Part shown: in pieces, positions 6,663 through 15,228 of the stretch
Layout: every line of letters starts with the position of its first letter
Numbering within the stretch: position 1 is the stretch's first letter
NCBI GenBank assembly: GCA_017620655.1
Contig: JAGAUT010000036.1
Coordinates: forward strand, 1-61,628
Source of the DNA: Clostridia bacterium
GTDB lineage: Bacteria > Bacillota > Clostridia > Oscillospirales > CAG-382
Direction: 5' to 3'
Length of the DNA: 61,628 bases
The notes under the pieces: generated by a model
Databases searched by the model: none
Seen by the model: the letters and a program-made list of their open reading frames with translations, nothing else
What the model was told of the DNA's origin: nothing
Position numbers and translations under genes: made by a program

Positions 6663-8772
6663 ATACACATTCAAAAAAGCTCTTCCCGTGTGGGAAAAGG
6701 GTAAAGAAAATGAAATGAACTACAACCTCGTTTTCCGCGCAGTTGTAGATAAGGCGGATGATGTGAAAATCGCACTTTCCGCATCAAGCATGTATCAGAT
6801 GTTTGTAGGCGGCACTCTTGTTGCCGAAGGCCCTGCAAGAGCGGGTCACGGGTGGTATAGAGTTGATGAAATTGATATTTCAAAGTATGTAACAAAAGAT
6901 AAGAATGTTGTTTGTATTTACGTAGACGGATATAATGTCGAAAACTACTACCTTATCAAACAGCCCTCCTTTCTTTGCGCTGAAATAATATCAGACGGCA
7001 AGGTTGTTGCTGCAACAGGCAGTGAGGGTTTTGTTGCTAAGTATCACTCTGACAGAGTGAGAAACGTAGTCCGTTACTCCTTCCAGAGAACATTTGTTGA
7101 AGCATATAATATTGACGAGCATTTCCGTGATTTTGAAACAAAGCCCGATGCTTCTTTTGTACCTGTTGAGCTTGCATTACAGGATGAAAAGAAGTTTATC
7201 GAAAGAGGCGTTGCTCTTGCAAGATATGACGAGTGTGATGCTTCTGAAGTTATTTCAAGAGGATGTGCAGTATTCTCTGATACTTGTGATAATCCCTTCA
7301 GAATGGGCTATGCCGTGCCCAGTGCCGATACAAGTGCGTTTGCTGATGCAAAGGTGCATGTCTTTGACGAAATCAGAAAAGGTACATATACCTGTACTTC
7401 CACACAGACAGAAAAGGCTGACAGAGTGGAGATGGGTGCAAATGAGTATGTTATCTATAAAATGCCCACAGAAAAATCAGGCTTTATCCGTTTTGGCATT
7501 ACTGCTGAAGAAGATGCTGAAATCATAGTCCATTTTGATGAGGTCCTGAAGGATGGAGACGTTACACCCGAAAGACTCCTTACTCATCAAAGAGGTGCAA
7601 TTTGGTTTTTGAAGAAGGGTACGTATTCTATTATTACGAATGAACCCTATACCGTAAACTATCTTAAATTTATTAACAAGTCAGAAGGTATGGTCACGGT
7701 AAGAAATCTCGGCATTACAGAGTTTGCCGCAGATATTGAGTATAAGCCTCTGAACAGCGGTAACGAAAACCTTGACCTTATTCACAAGGCGGCGATTGAA
7801 ACATATAAGCAGAACGCCATTGACGTTTTTACCGACTGTCCCTCTAGAGAAAGAGCAGGCTGGCTTTGTGACTCATTCTTCACTGCACGTGTTGAAAGAT
7901 TACTCACAGGCAAGAGTGACCTTGAACGAAACTTCCTTGAAAACTTCCTGATAGCTGAGGATGTTGGACACATTGACTCACGAATGTTCCCAATGTGTTT
8001 CCCTGCTGACCATATAAATGAAAACTTTATTCCCAACTGGGCAATGTGGTATGTTCTCGAACTTGAGGAATACCTGGAAAGAAGCGGAGACAGAGAGCTT
8101 GTAGATATGGCAAAGGATAAAATTCTAACACTTTGCGAATACTTTGAAGAATATGAAAACTCCGACGGACTTCTCGAAAACCTCGAAAAATGGGTGTTTG
8201 TCGATTGGTCAAAGGCTAATGACTATGTTGACGGTGTAAACTATCCCTCAAACATGCTTTATGCAAGAATGCTTGAAATCGTAACAAACCTCTACGGCGA
8301 TAAAAAGTACGCACAAAAGGCGGCAAAAATAAAGGCTGAAATCTGTAAGCAGTCCTATGCCGAAGGCTTTTTCAGAGACCACTCAGTAAGAGACGAAAAC
8401 GGCAGTCTTGTCCTAAAACTCGAAGATGTTACCGAATCCTGCCAGTATTACGCATTCTTTACAAAGACTGCAACTGCCGAGTCTCACCCTGAGCTTTGGA
8501 AAACGCTTGTCGGTGAATTCGGCCCCGGCAGAATGGAAAAGGGACTTCATACAGATGTTGCGCCCTCCAATGCCTTCATGGGACTGTATATCCGCCTCGA
8601 CCTTCTTTCGGCAATGGGGGATAGGGAAACGGTGCTTTCAAATATCGAAGGCTTCTTTATCCATATGGCAAAGGCAACGGGAACTCTCTGGGAAGATAAG
8701 GACGGTGCAGCAAGCTGTAACCACGGCTTTGCAAGCCATGTTCTTGTGTGGATGGATAAGTTTTTGAAGTAA
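6655..8772 (+). CDS. Second GH78-like alpha-L-rhamnosidase
   Basis: A 705-aa protein with the same architecture as the gene at 3844 but clearly diverged. An N-terminal beta domain contains 'SSMYQMFVGGTLVAEGPARAG' style sugar-binding sequence, and the catalytic barrel has DCPSRERAGWLCD starting at D394. A C-terminal 'GTLWED ... CNHGFASH' matches the conserved Trp/Glu and His of GH78. No signal peptide is present. AAGGAG 8 bases upstream fixes ATG 6655, inside the last codons of the HAD gene. Having two cytosolic paralogues suggests different glycoside substrates. No transporter or rhamnose catabolic gene is adjacent, so uptake must be encoded elsewhere. Confidence 0.87.
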   Translation: MVKYTFKKALPVWEKGKENEMNYNLVFRAVVDKADDVKIALSASSMYQMFVGGTLVAEGPARAGHGWYRVDEIDISKYVTKDKNVVCIYVDGYNVENYYLIKQPSFLCAEIISDGKVVAATGSEGFVAKYHSDRVRNVVRYSFQRTFVEAYNIDEHFRDFETKPDASFVPVELALQDEKKFIERGVALARYDECDASEVISRGCAVFSDTCDNPFRMGYAVPSADTSAFADAKVHVFDEIRKGTYTCTSTQTEKADRVEMGANEYVIYKMPTEKSGFIRFGITAEEDAEIIVHFDEVLKDGDVTPERLLTHQRGAIWFLKKGTYSIITNEPYTVNYLKFINKSEGMVTVRNLGITEFAADIEYKPLNSGNENLDLIHKAAIETYKQNAIDVFTDCPSRERAGWLCDSFFTARVERLLTGKSDLERNFLENFLIAEDVGHIDSRMFPMCFPADHINENFIPNWAMWYVLELEEYLERSGDRELVDMAKDKILTLCEYFEEYENSDGLLENLEKWVFVDWSKANDYVDGVNYPSNMLYARMLEIVTNLYGDKKYAQKAAKIKAEICKQSYAEGFFRDHSVRDENGSLVLKLEDVTESCQYYAFFTKTATAESHPELWKTLVGEFGPGRMEKGLHTDVAPSNAFMGLYIRLDLLSAMGDRETVLSNIEGFFIHMAKATGTLWEDKDGAASCNHGFASHVLVWMDKFLK

Positions 8773-8779
8773 CTCACAT

Positions 8780-8940
8780 TGTCATCCTGAGCGAAGCGTA
8801 GCGTAGTCGAAGGATCTAAGTGATGTAGTTAGCAGTAAATAAGCTGAACAAAATTATATAAAACTTATTATGTTATTCTTAACGACATATGAGTTTTATA
8901 AATCTATATATCAGATCCTTCGACTTCGCTCAGGATGACA
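8780..8940. mobile_element. MITE-like inverted-repeat element, 161 bp
   Basis: The ends TGTCATCCTGAGCG (8780-8793) and CGCTCAGGATGACA (8927-8940) are perfect inverted repeats. Pairing continues inward through GTCGAAGGATCT / AGATCCTTCGAC, interrupted on the left by an extra 9-bp GCGTAGCGTA-like stretch. The AT-rich centre has no coding capacity. Terminal repeats of this 'TGTCATCCTGAGCGAAG' type are a familiar non-autonomous repeat of gut Clostridia. No clear target-site duplication was found at the flanks. Confidence 0.8.
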
Positions 8941-8986
8941 GAATGATTTGATTTGGAAAACATAGTAGATAAGTTATGGGGGCAAC

Positions 8987-9640
8987 ATGAATTCTTTGAT
9001 TCTTGACGTAAACCATATGCTAAAAAACAAAAACTTTGAATATGCTTTTTGCGGCGGCTATGCTATTGACTTGTTTTTGGGGCAAATAACTCGAAAGCAT
9101 AAAGATGTTGATATGCTTGCATATTGGAAAGATAGAGACACTATTATCGAGTATATGTGGACTTTGGGATTTGAAGTATATGAGATGATTGGCGGCGGAC
9201 AAGCGCATAGGATTACCGATATTAATAATCAAATGAGGATAAAACGAAATATTGTTGCTGTTAATAATTGCGATTTTATAAGACTTGAACCGACTGAATC
9301 TACAGATATTTACAATATTGATTTTATCCCTGTTGAACAAACTGAACCAAACTTTATAGAATTTCTGTTTAATGATAAAACAGAAACAGATTTTCTTTAT
9401 GCAAGAGACCACTATGTCAAACGGAAACTTGATAAGTCTATATTATTTAATAATGAAATTCCATATTTGGCTCCTGAAATTTGTTTGCTTTATAAATCCA
9501 CGGATACTGATCGTGCTGGCTATCAGCATGATTATGATTTTGCGATAAAAGCAATGAATTGTGAGCAAAAGGACTGGTTGAATCAGTCGTTGAAGCACAT
9601 GTTTCCGTCAGGACATAAGTGGATTGAAAGGACTGAATGA
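8987..9640 (+). CDS. Nucleotidyltransferase, aminoglycoside/lincosamide-type (putative)
   Basis: A 217-aa protein. The N-terminus has CGGYAIDLFLG (22-32) followed by TRKHKDVD with D40 and D42. This is the 'GGWAxD...G..TR.H.DxD' active-site motif of ANT(2'')/LinA-like resistance nucleotidyltransferases and their uncharacterised relatives. The C-terminal part keeps the LAPE..LLYKS segment that recurs in this group. The start follows a GGGGGC purine stretch. It is separated by one base from the acetyltransferase gene downstream, so the two form a small operon right after a MITE. Resistance is only a family-based possibility; many such proteins have unknown substrates. Confidence 0.7.
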   Translation: MNSLILDVNHMLKNKNFEYAFCGGYAIDLFLGQITRKHKDVDMLAYWKDRDTIIEYMWTLGFEVYEMIGGGQAHRITDINNQMRIKRNIVAVNNCDFIRLEPTESTDIYNIDFIPVEQTEPNFIEFLFNDKTETDFLYARDHYVKRKLDKSILFNNEIPYLAPEICLLYKSTDTDRAGYQHDYDFAIKAMNCEQKDWLNQSLKHMFPSGHKWIERTE

Positions 9641-9641
9641 C

Positions 9642-10196
9642 ATGCTAACCCACAAAGGCACTCAAACCATAAAAACCGAAAGACTAATTCTTCGCAGATT
9701 TACGGTAGACGATGCTAACCTTGCCTTCAAAAACTGGGAAAGCGATGAGAGGGTTACAAAGTATTTGTCTTGGGATCCACATAAATCACCGGAAGAAACA
9801 AGGAACCTTTTTGCCGAGTGGTGTGAAGCCTATGAAAACCCGACTACATATAACTGGGCAATAGAATATGAGGGACAACCTATTGGAAGCATTTCGGTTG
9901 TAAAGATAAACTCAAACCACGAATATGCAGAGCTTGGCTATTGCATGGGCTTTGACTTTTGGGGCAAAGGAATTATGACCGAAGCCGTAAAGGGCGTAAT
10001 CGGTTTTCTCTTTGAAGAAGTGGGGATGCATAGAGTTGCAATTTGTCACGCTTCTCAAAATCCTGCCTCTGGCAAAGTTGCCGAAAAGTGCGGTCTTACA
10101 CTTGAAGGGACACAGAGAGAAAGGTTTAAGAGCAGATGGGGAGAATATCTCGATATAAAAATGTGGAGTATTCTCAAGAATGAATGGAATAAATGA
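9642..10196 (+). CDS. GNAT acetyltransferase, RimJ/RimL type
   Basis: A 184-aa N-acetyltransferase. It has the opening 'IKTERLILRRFTVDDA', the acetyl-CoA site in 'ELGYCMGFDFWGKGIMTEA' and the late 'NPASGKVAEKCG' motif of the RimJ/RimL-like group, which acetylate protein N-termini or small amines. ATG 9642 is preceded by AAAGGA at 9 bases, and lies immediately after the nucleotidyltransferase stop. A TTG 18 bases upstream is in frame but sits on the SD itself. It ends at a strong bidirectional terminator. Confidence 0.88.
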   Translation: MLTHKGTQTIKTERLILRRFTVDDANLAFKNWESDERVTKYLSWDPHKSPEETRNLFAEWCEAYENPTTYNWAIEYEGQPIGSISVVKINSNHEYAELGYCMGFDFWGKGIMTEAVKGVIGFLFEEVGMHRVAICHASQNPASGKVAEKCGLTLEGTQRERFKSRWGEYLDIKMWSILKNEWNK

Positions 10197-10229
10197 TATT
10201 ATAAAGTCACATAGTTGTTAACTATTAAT

Positions 10230-10257
10230 AAAACCCCTTCCGACTGGAAGGGGTTTT
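10230..10257. terminator. Bidirectional terminator
   Basis: AAAACCCCTTCC (10230-10241), loop GACT, GGAAGGGGTTTT (10246-10257): a perfect 12-bp stem with A and T tracts on both sides. It serves the convergent acetyltransferase (plus) and serpin (minus) genes. Confidence 0.92.
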
Positions 10258-10263
10258 GTCATA

Positions 10264-12048
10264 TTATTCTGCGTAAGCGTATCTTCCCATAAAGAGAATT
10301 TCGCCGTTTGTATCATCACGGATTACAAAGTAGAAAGGCTTATTGAACTTGACTTCAATTGGTTCTTTTGGCTTTGCACTTGTGGCACCGTCCATCATAA
10401 CAGCCGTAACTGCCGCCGCTTCAGTACCTTCTTCGTCAACTGAGATATATGTCTTGTGCAGTACCTTGTCTATCCATAAATCTTCGTCAGGTGAAAGATT
10501 CATCATGCCTGAAAAGTCTGCAAGAAATCTGCTGAAAGCATTGTTCATATTTAAACGTTGAAGTATATTGTTGAGCTCGGTATCAAATTCAACCTTAAAT
10601 TTCGGAACATGTAAATTCAATCTCTCGTATTTTAATTCAGCTTTATTCAGGATATTTTCAACGTCCGTGCTTTTTGCCATAATGAGATACATTGACACAT
10701 TCAGGTCGTTTAGGTTTTCTCTTTCAACATTGCCGTTTTCATCCTCTGTATAGAAGTTTGTTTTGTACGGCATTTTAACAATTTCTGCATTATCTGACTT
10801 GAAATATCCAAAGTGCTCTGTCTGCTGCATGAAATCAATCTGTGTTTCTTTTCCGTTGGCAGAAGTAAACGTGTCAGGCTTTGTTGCACTCTTCCAAAAG
10901 TCATTTTCCCACGCACCCTTGAAGTAAATAGCATTGACAAGTGCCGCCCAAAAATCGGAATCGTTTATGATTGACGGAATCTTTCCGTTTGTTTTGTCAT
11001 TAACCCACGAGTTTATTTCTTTTACAGCTTTGCTGTTATTAACTTTACTTGCGTTTGCATTATAAAATTCAGACACCTTGTCCTTGTATTCCTGTTTGAA
11101 ATCATGAGGGCAGTTGTCGGTGTTTACCCAAACAGAATTTGCAATACTAAGTGTCAGTTTGTCCGATTTAGAGTATCTTTCAATAAGCTCTTTTGAAAAC
11201 GTGTTAAAAGTCTCAAGGTCTTCTATTTGCAAAGCATTTAATATTTCTTCTTTTGTATCACCCTTTGCACCGTTTGCCGCCATGGCAAGCGCCATCTTTA
11301 TCGACAGTGGAGAGAACATATAGTTTTCATCCTTTGGCATTTGATAGTTCATTTTGTCGGCAAAGGTCGCGTTTTGAGGAATTAACTTTGTGTTTTCAAT
11401 AAGGTCATATGCTCTCATGACAATTACGATTGCTTCTTCTGTAGATAGAGAAGATTTAGGATAAAATACATTTCCTTTATATCCGGTCATTAAACCAGCG
11501 TGTGAAACAAGCTGTATGCTGTTTCTTGCCCAGTCCGAGATGCTTTCATCGTCGTCGTATTCGATTATATCGTCGGTATATACAAGGTCACAGCCTATTA
11601 GATTTATAAGTCTGTCGAAGATAACTGCTGTTTCTTCGCGGGTTAATAAATCATCTGGAGCAAAAAAGCCATTTCCTTTGCCGTTGATTATACCGTTAAT
11701 GTACAAATTCAGAATAGCCGGGTTGTTTGTATCCTCAAAAGGATTTTCAATATTAATTGAAGTCGTTTCAGATTGCTTTGATTCAATGCCGCAAAGTTGG
11801 TAGATAAGTTCGCAAAACGCTTCTCTTGTAATAAAACTTCCGTAGTAATACGTCTTTTCAGAATCCAGTATGCCAAGGTTAAGCGCCTTGTCAACATCCT
11901 CTTTTGCCCATTCTGCGGGATTTGTGTTTGCAGTAGTAGCACAGCCGACAGGCTCTTTCTTTGGTCCGTCTGCACCGTCTGCAAAAACAAATATACATAA
12001 CGAAGTAATCATTGTTAGAATTAGCATTAGAGAAATGGTTCTTTTCAT
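10264..12048 (-). CDS. Secreted SLH-domain serpin (serine protease inhibitor)
   Basis: A 594-aa protein. A signal peptide occupies residues 1-23 (ending FVFADG). Three S-layer-homology repeats follow (about 45-90, 100-150, 165-215, with the FxPxxxLTREE pattern). A complete serpin fold fills 225-594: FSPLSIKMALAMAANGAKG, NAIYFKGAW and the C-terminal FNKPFYFVIRD...LFMGRY. The reactive-loop hinge EEGTEAAAVTA (539-549) is the inhibitory-type consensus. Aligning to alpha-1-antitrypsin places P1-P1' near A555-T556, with a loop about 5 residues longer. Start 12048 has AGGGGG upstream; the ATG at 12075 lacks one. SLH repeats would hold it on the cell wall. It is the second gene of an operon with the lipoprotein at 12087. 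Confidence 0.93.
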   Translation of the reverse strand: MKRTISLMLILTMITSLCIFVFADGADGPKKEPVGCATTANTNPAEWAKEDVDKALNLGILDSEKTYYYGSFITREAFCELIYQLCGIESKQSETTSINIENPFEDTNNPAILNLYINGIINGKGNGFFAPDDLLTREETAVIFDRLINLIGCDLVYTDDIIEYDDDESISDWARNSIQLVSHAGLMTGYKGNVFYPKSSLSTEEAIVIVMRAYDLIENTKLIPQNATFADKMNYQMPKDENYMFSPLSIKMALAMAANGAKGDTKEEILNALQIEDLETFNTFSKELIERYSKSDKLTLSIANSVWVNTDNCPHDFKQEYKDKVSEFYNANASKVNNSKAVKEINSWVNDKTNGKIPSIINDSDFWAALVNAIYFKGAWENDFWKSATKPDTFTSANGKETQIDFMQQTEHFGYFKSDNAEIVKMPYKTNFYTEDENGNVERENLNDLNVSMYLIMAKSTDVENILNKAELKYERLNLHVPKFKVEFDTELNNILQRLNMNNAFSRFLADFSGMMNLSPDEDLWIDKVLHKTYISVDEEGTEAAAVTAVMMDGATSAKPKEPIEVKFNKPFYFVIRDDTNGEILFMGRYAYAE

Positions 12049-12086
12049 AATTTTTAACCCCCTGTATAAATTCATGGAAAAATTGA

Positions 12087-13706
12087 TTATTCACCGTATA
12101 CAATAAGCTGAGTTACACCGTTTTTATCAATGTATACCGTCTGGTCACCGCCCGCCTGTGTGCTTTTTGAAAAGTTGATTTCATACATTTCGGCTTTACT
12201 GCAAAGCTCATCTATCGTAAATGTTTCAGTATTACCAATGTCAACCGCATACGAAACCGTGTCATATTCAACCGTACACTCATTTTTTGCTAATGTAACC
12301 ACATCACTCAAGTCGCTTATTTCGGTTCGCTCTGTGTTTTTAAAACCATCGCTGATAACTCCGGGTGCATCATAGTTTATATTTAAACTCTCGTAGTCAA
12401 AACATTTGAGCGTTGTTCCTTCGTTATTAGAGGAATATGGCGGATAGCTGCAAATATCTTGTTCGGGAATCTCAAAATAAGCATAATAAATCTGTTCGTC
12501 AAAATCAGCAGTCTTTCTAAAGTCCATAACTTCCTTCGAGATTCTGTACTGACCTGCTCTGAGTTCTCCGTATAACCATTCCCAATTAGTTTCAAGTTCT
12601 GTTTCGCCGTCTTTGTTTAACATATATGCAATCATATTAAAAGCATAGTCAAGCAGAGGTTTTGTGTCTACTGGAACCCATTTGTTTCCGTCTTTCTTTT
12701 CAAGATAAAAAGCTTCGCCTGTATCAAGATCACCTGTAATGTTGCCGCCTTTTTGCTTGAACACAATGGTTGCACCCTTGTTTGTTACATCTCTTGCTTC
12801 AAGCCTTAACCCCCAGTCCTTCCAAAGATAAGCACCGATGCAGACTGCTGTAGAGTTCTTTGCATTTATGTCCATATTACTATCACCGATGTAAACATCA
12901 CGGTTTCCTTCAAGTGTGTGGTACTTGATAATCTTATAATCGCCGAAATCAAATACAACAGAGCCACCGTCTTTATACCTATACTCCTCGATTTCTCCTA
13001 TAGCCGCTCTTCTGTTACAATCTGCAACTATACCATCAATAGTGACTTTACCATAGTTAAGAGCTTCTTTTAAAGGAAGTGTATTTCCGTCAACGGTTAC
13101 ATATACATCGTGCAGACCGTAGTAGTACAAATTGTAGTCGCTTGCATATTCGTCAAAATCTCTGTTATTGGCAACAAGTGTGAGAATACCGGCATACTGA
13201 ATCTCTGCAAATCTTGCAGGGATGCTGTCCTGTCTGTACTGAACGGAAAGCTCAAATTCTTCAAAACCATCGTGTCTTATGTCGTCGGTAGTAATAGTTG
13301 TACCTCCTGCCATAGGAGGAATGTAAGTAATTACAACCTTTCTGCCGATGCCGTATAGATAGTCAATATGGTCGTGAAGGTATTCTACACGGATTCTTTT
13401 AGAAATCTCGTATTCTTCTTCGTCTACATTCGGCTCGACTACCATGTAATATGTATCTTCTTCAACAACTGTTCCCACAAAACTTTCGGGAGGAAGCTCG
13501 GATTCAACTGTATTGTACCTGTCCTCCCCGGGCTCGTTTGTTTTGCAATCTGTTATATAATGTGCTAATTCATCGCAATCTCCGAAAACATCGTTGCCGT
13601 CTTTGCCGTCAGATTGTGTTTTACTCTCGCATGCAGCAAAAATAGTGGCAGATACCGTAACAACAAATACCACCAATACCAGAATTAAAAAGTTTCTCTT
13701 TGACAT
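12087..13706 (-). CDS. Lipoprotein with Ig-like domain
   Basis: A 539-aa exported protein. A hydrophobic signal (residues 6-22) ends in FAAC, a somewhat weak lipobox with C26 as lipidation site. Residues about 73-125 (GTVVEED...VVITYIP) resemble DUF3221/OB-like domains. Residues about 285-400 (GLRLEARDVTNKGATIVFKQ ... WEWLYGELRAGQYRISK) match the Ig-like domain commonly found in Clostridia next to BlaR1-type sensors. The C-terminus ends in a short beta strand. AAAGGAGG precedes the start. It lies 38 bp upstream of the SLH-serpin, so both are likely cotranscribed surface proteins. Biochemical function unknown. Confidence 0.75.
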   Translation of the reverse strand: MSKRNFLILVLVVFVVTVSATIFAACESKTQSDGKDGNDVFGDCDELAHYITDCKTNEPGEDRYNTVESELPPESFVGTVVEEDTYYMVVEPNVDEEEYEISKRIRVEYLHDHIDYLYGIGRKVVITYIPPMAGGTTITTDDIRHDGFEEFELSVQYRQDSIPARFAEIQYAGILTLVANNRDFDEYASDYNLYYYGLHDVYVTVDGNTLPLKEALNYGKVTIDGIVADCNRRAAIGEIEEYRYKDGGSVVFDFGDYKIIKYHTLEGNRDVYIGDSNMDINAKNSTAVCIGAYLWKDWGLRLEARDVTNKGATIVFKQKGGNITGDLDTGEAFYLEKKDGNKWVPVDTKPLLDYAFNMIAYMLNKDGETELETNWEWLYGELRAGQYRISKEVMDFRKTADFDEQIYYAYFEIPEQDICSYPPYSSNNEGTTLKCFDYESLNINYDAPGVISDGFKNTERTEISDLSDVVTLAKNECTVEYDTVSYAVDIGNTETFTIDELCSKAEMYEINFSKSTQAGGDQTVYIDKNGVTQLIVYGE

Positions 13707-13770
13707 ATTTTTTCCTCCTTTATGTTGCTTTTGATATTTTAGACGTAATTAATTCCAAAAAGTTCCAAAA

Positions 13771-13793
13771 GAAAAACGCAGGAATAACCTGCG
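13771..13793 (-). terminator. Terminator of the amidase gene
   Basis: On the minus strand CGCAGG-TTATT-CCTGCG is followed by TTTTTC. It directly follows the amidase stop and separates it from the lipoprotein-serpin operon. Confidence 0.8.
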
Positions 13794-13799
13794 CTTCTT

Positions 13800-14558
13800 T
13801 TATGCATTTGGAATGTCAATATACTGTGCCGAAGCAAACCCTAGAATTCCGTTGTATTCAACAACATACCAGAGACCTGTTGTGCAGTAAACGTCAACAC
13901 TTTCGCCGTTGGGAATCTGAGTAAGAATATTTGCATCAAGTGACGGTCTTTCTCTTACATTCAGTCTGCCGCCGGATGTTGTTACGATGCCTTTTTGAAC
14001 ACCTCTGTATTCGTTTGGAGAAACAAATAGAACGCCCAGAAATTCAGCAACGCCCTGAACAAGATTTCTTGCAATTTCGTTTATGTTGTTTTTAATCCAT
14101 TCGGCATCTTTTGGATTGTCGTGATAAGCTATTTCTACCAAAACTGCAGGTGCTGTAGTTCTTACAACCTCAGCAAGACTTGTAGTCGGAACAATTTTAA
14201 CTGCCGAAGGATTTGGATATATACTCATGAAATTGTCAGCAAGTATTGTTGCAGCTTCTCTGCCTCTGCGGCTACGGGTGTAGTAGTAGAAATCACTGCC
14301 TGACAGCTGTCCTGCAAGCCTTTCAGGTGAAGCATTTGAATGGAGTGCAAGATGAAGGTCGTAATTGCCTGCATTTGATTCTTCAATTGCCTGACGAACT
14401 GTGTTGTATCGGTTGTTTCGTGTGTAGCTTATACCTGATGCTAAAAGATAAGGTTCCATAGCATCGGCAATCAGATTCATGTAATATTCTTCACTGCCCG
14501 AACCGTCATAGTAGTTGTTGAACTCCTGAGTTGACGGGCTTAAATAAATTGATGGCAT
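13800..14558 (-). CDS. Amidase_3-type N-acetylmuramoyl-L-alanine amidase with SH3 domain
   Basis: A 252-aa protein. Residues 1-178 form an Amidase_3 (zinc amidase) domain: a conserved Glu at 23-24, HSN at 73-75 and the catalytic-region VEIAYHDN (141-148). Residues about 187-250 are a bacterial SH3 domain (GGRLNVRERPSLDA...IPNGESVDVY). The first zinc His expected in the N-terminal 'GHGG' loop is absent; the loop reads LSPSTQEFNN instead, a variant I associate with a clostridial subgroup. There is no signal peptide, so it is either a lysin-like or sporulation/germination enzyme released without Sec, or acts inside the forespore. It is divergent from spmAB, which favours a sporulation role. Confidence 0.82.
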   Translation of the reverse strand: MPSIYLSPSTQEFNNYYDGSGSEEYYMNLIADAMEPYLLASGISYTRNNRYNTVRQAIEESNAGNYDLHLALHSNASPERLAGQLSGSDFYYYTRSRRGREAATILADNFMSIYPNPSAVKIVPTTSLAEVVRTTAPAVLVEIAYHDNPKDAEWIKNNINEIARNLVQGVAEFLGVLFVSPNEYRGVQKGIVTTSGGRLNVRERPSLDANILTQIPNGESVDVYCTTGLWYVVEYNGILGFASAQYIDIPNA

Positions 14559-14643
14559 AATATCCCTCCGATTTTGTTATTACTACATTCTATTCATAGT
14601 TCTTATAAATTGACACTTTGAATAGTATAGAAAGGGTGATAAA

Positions 14644-15228
14644 ATGCTGTCAAAAACTTTTTCTGTTATGATTATATTCTCTTTTGTGTCTGCATGTCTG
14701 ACAAATAATGTTGAAAGAATGGCGGAGAGTTTTGTATCTTCGCTGTCAGATGCGGTGACACTTTGTCTGTCTCTGCTTGGAATGATGTGCTTCTGGTCGG
14801 GCATTATGAAAGTTATAGCCGAGTCAGGTGTACTTAATAAACTGACTGCTGTTATTAAGCCGTTGATAAAGCCGGTATTCGGAAAAGAAACGGCAAAAGG
14901 AGAAAATCTTGAGAATCTTTCTGCAGCAATAATGGCAAATTTTCTTGGGCTTGGTAATGCAGCACTGCCTTTGGGAATAAATGCCGTGAAAAGCTTTGAA
15001 AAGAATAATAAAAGCGGAATTGCCACAGACAGTACCATCATGTTTGCAGTACTGAATACCGTTCCGTTTCAGCTTGTTCCGTCGACGTTAATTGCTCTTC
15101 GCTCTAAATACGGATCTCAGAATCCGTATGACGTTGTGCCGTATATATGGTTGTGTTCTTTGATAATTATCTCTTTTGCGGTTGTTGTGTGTAAGATTAT
15201 GTCAAGACTTTGGAGGAAAAAACTGTGA
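14644..15228 (+). CDS. spmA: Spore maturation protein A
   Basis: A 194-aa integral membrane protein with 4-5 hydrophobic segments and the nucleoside-recognition-domain signature 'LGLGNAALPLGINA' and 'TIMFAVLNTVPFQLVP' of SpmA. SpmA and SpmB are required for spore-core dehydration and heat resistance in Bacillus and Clostridium. The gene starts at ATG 14644 after AAAGGGTG and overlaps spmB by 4 bases (GTGA). TTGACA at 14610-14615 has no properly spaced sigma-A -10, so a sporulation sigma factor may drive it. Confidence 0.93.
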   Translation: MLSKTFSVMIIFSFVSACLTNNVERMAESFVSSLSDAVTLCLSLLGMMCFWSGIMKVIAESGVLNKLTAVIKPLIKPVFGKETAKGENLENLSAAIMANFLGLGNAALPLGINAVKSFEKNNKSGIATDSTIMFAVLNTVPFQLVPSTLIALRSKYGSQNPYDVVPYIWLCSLIIISFAVVVCKIMSRLWRKKL

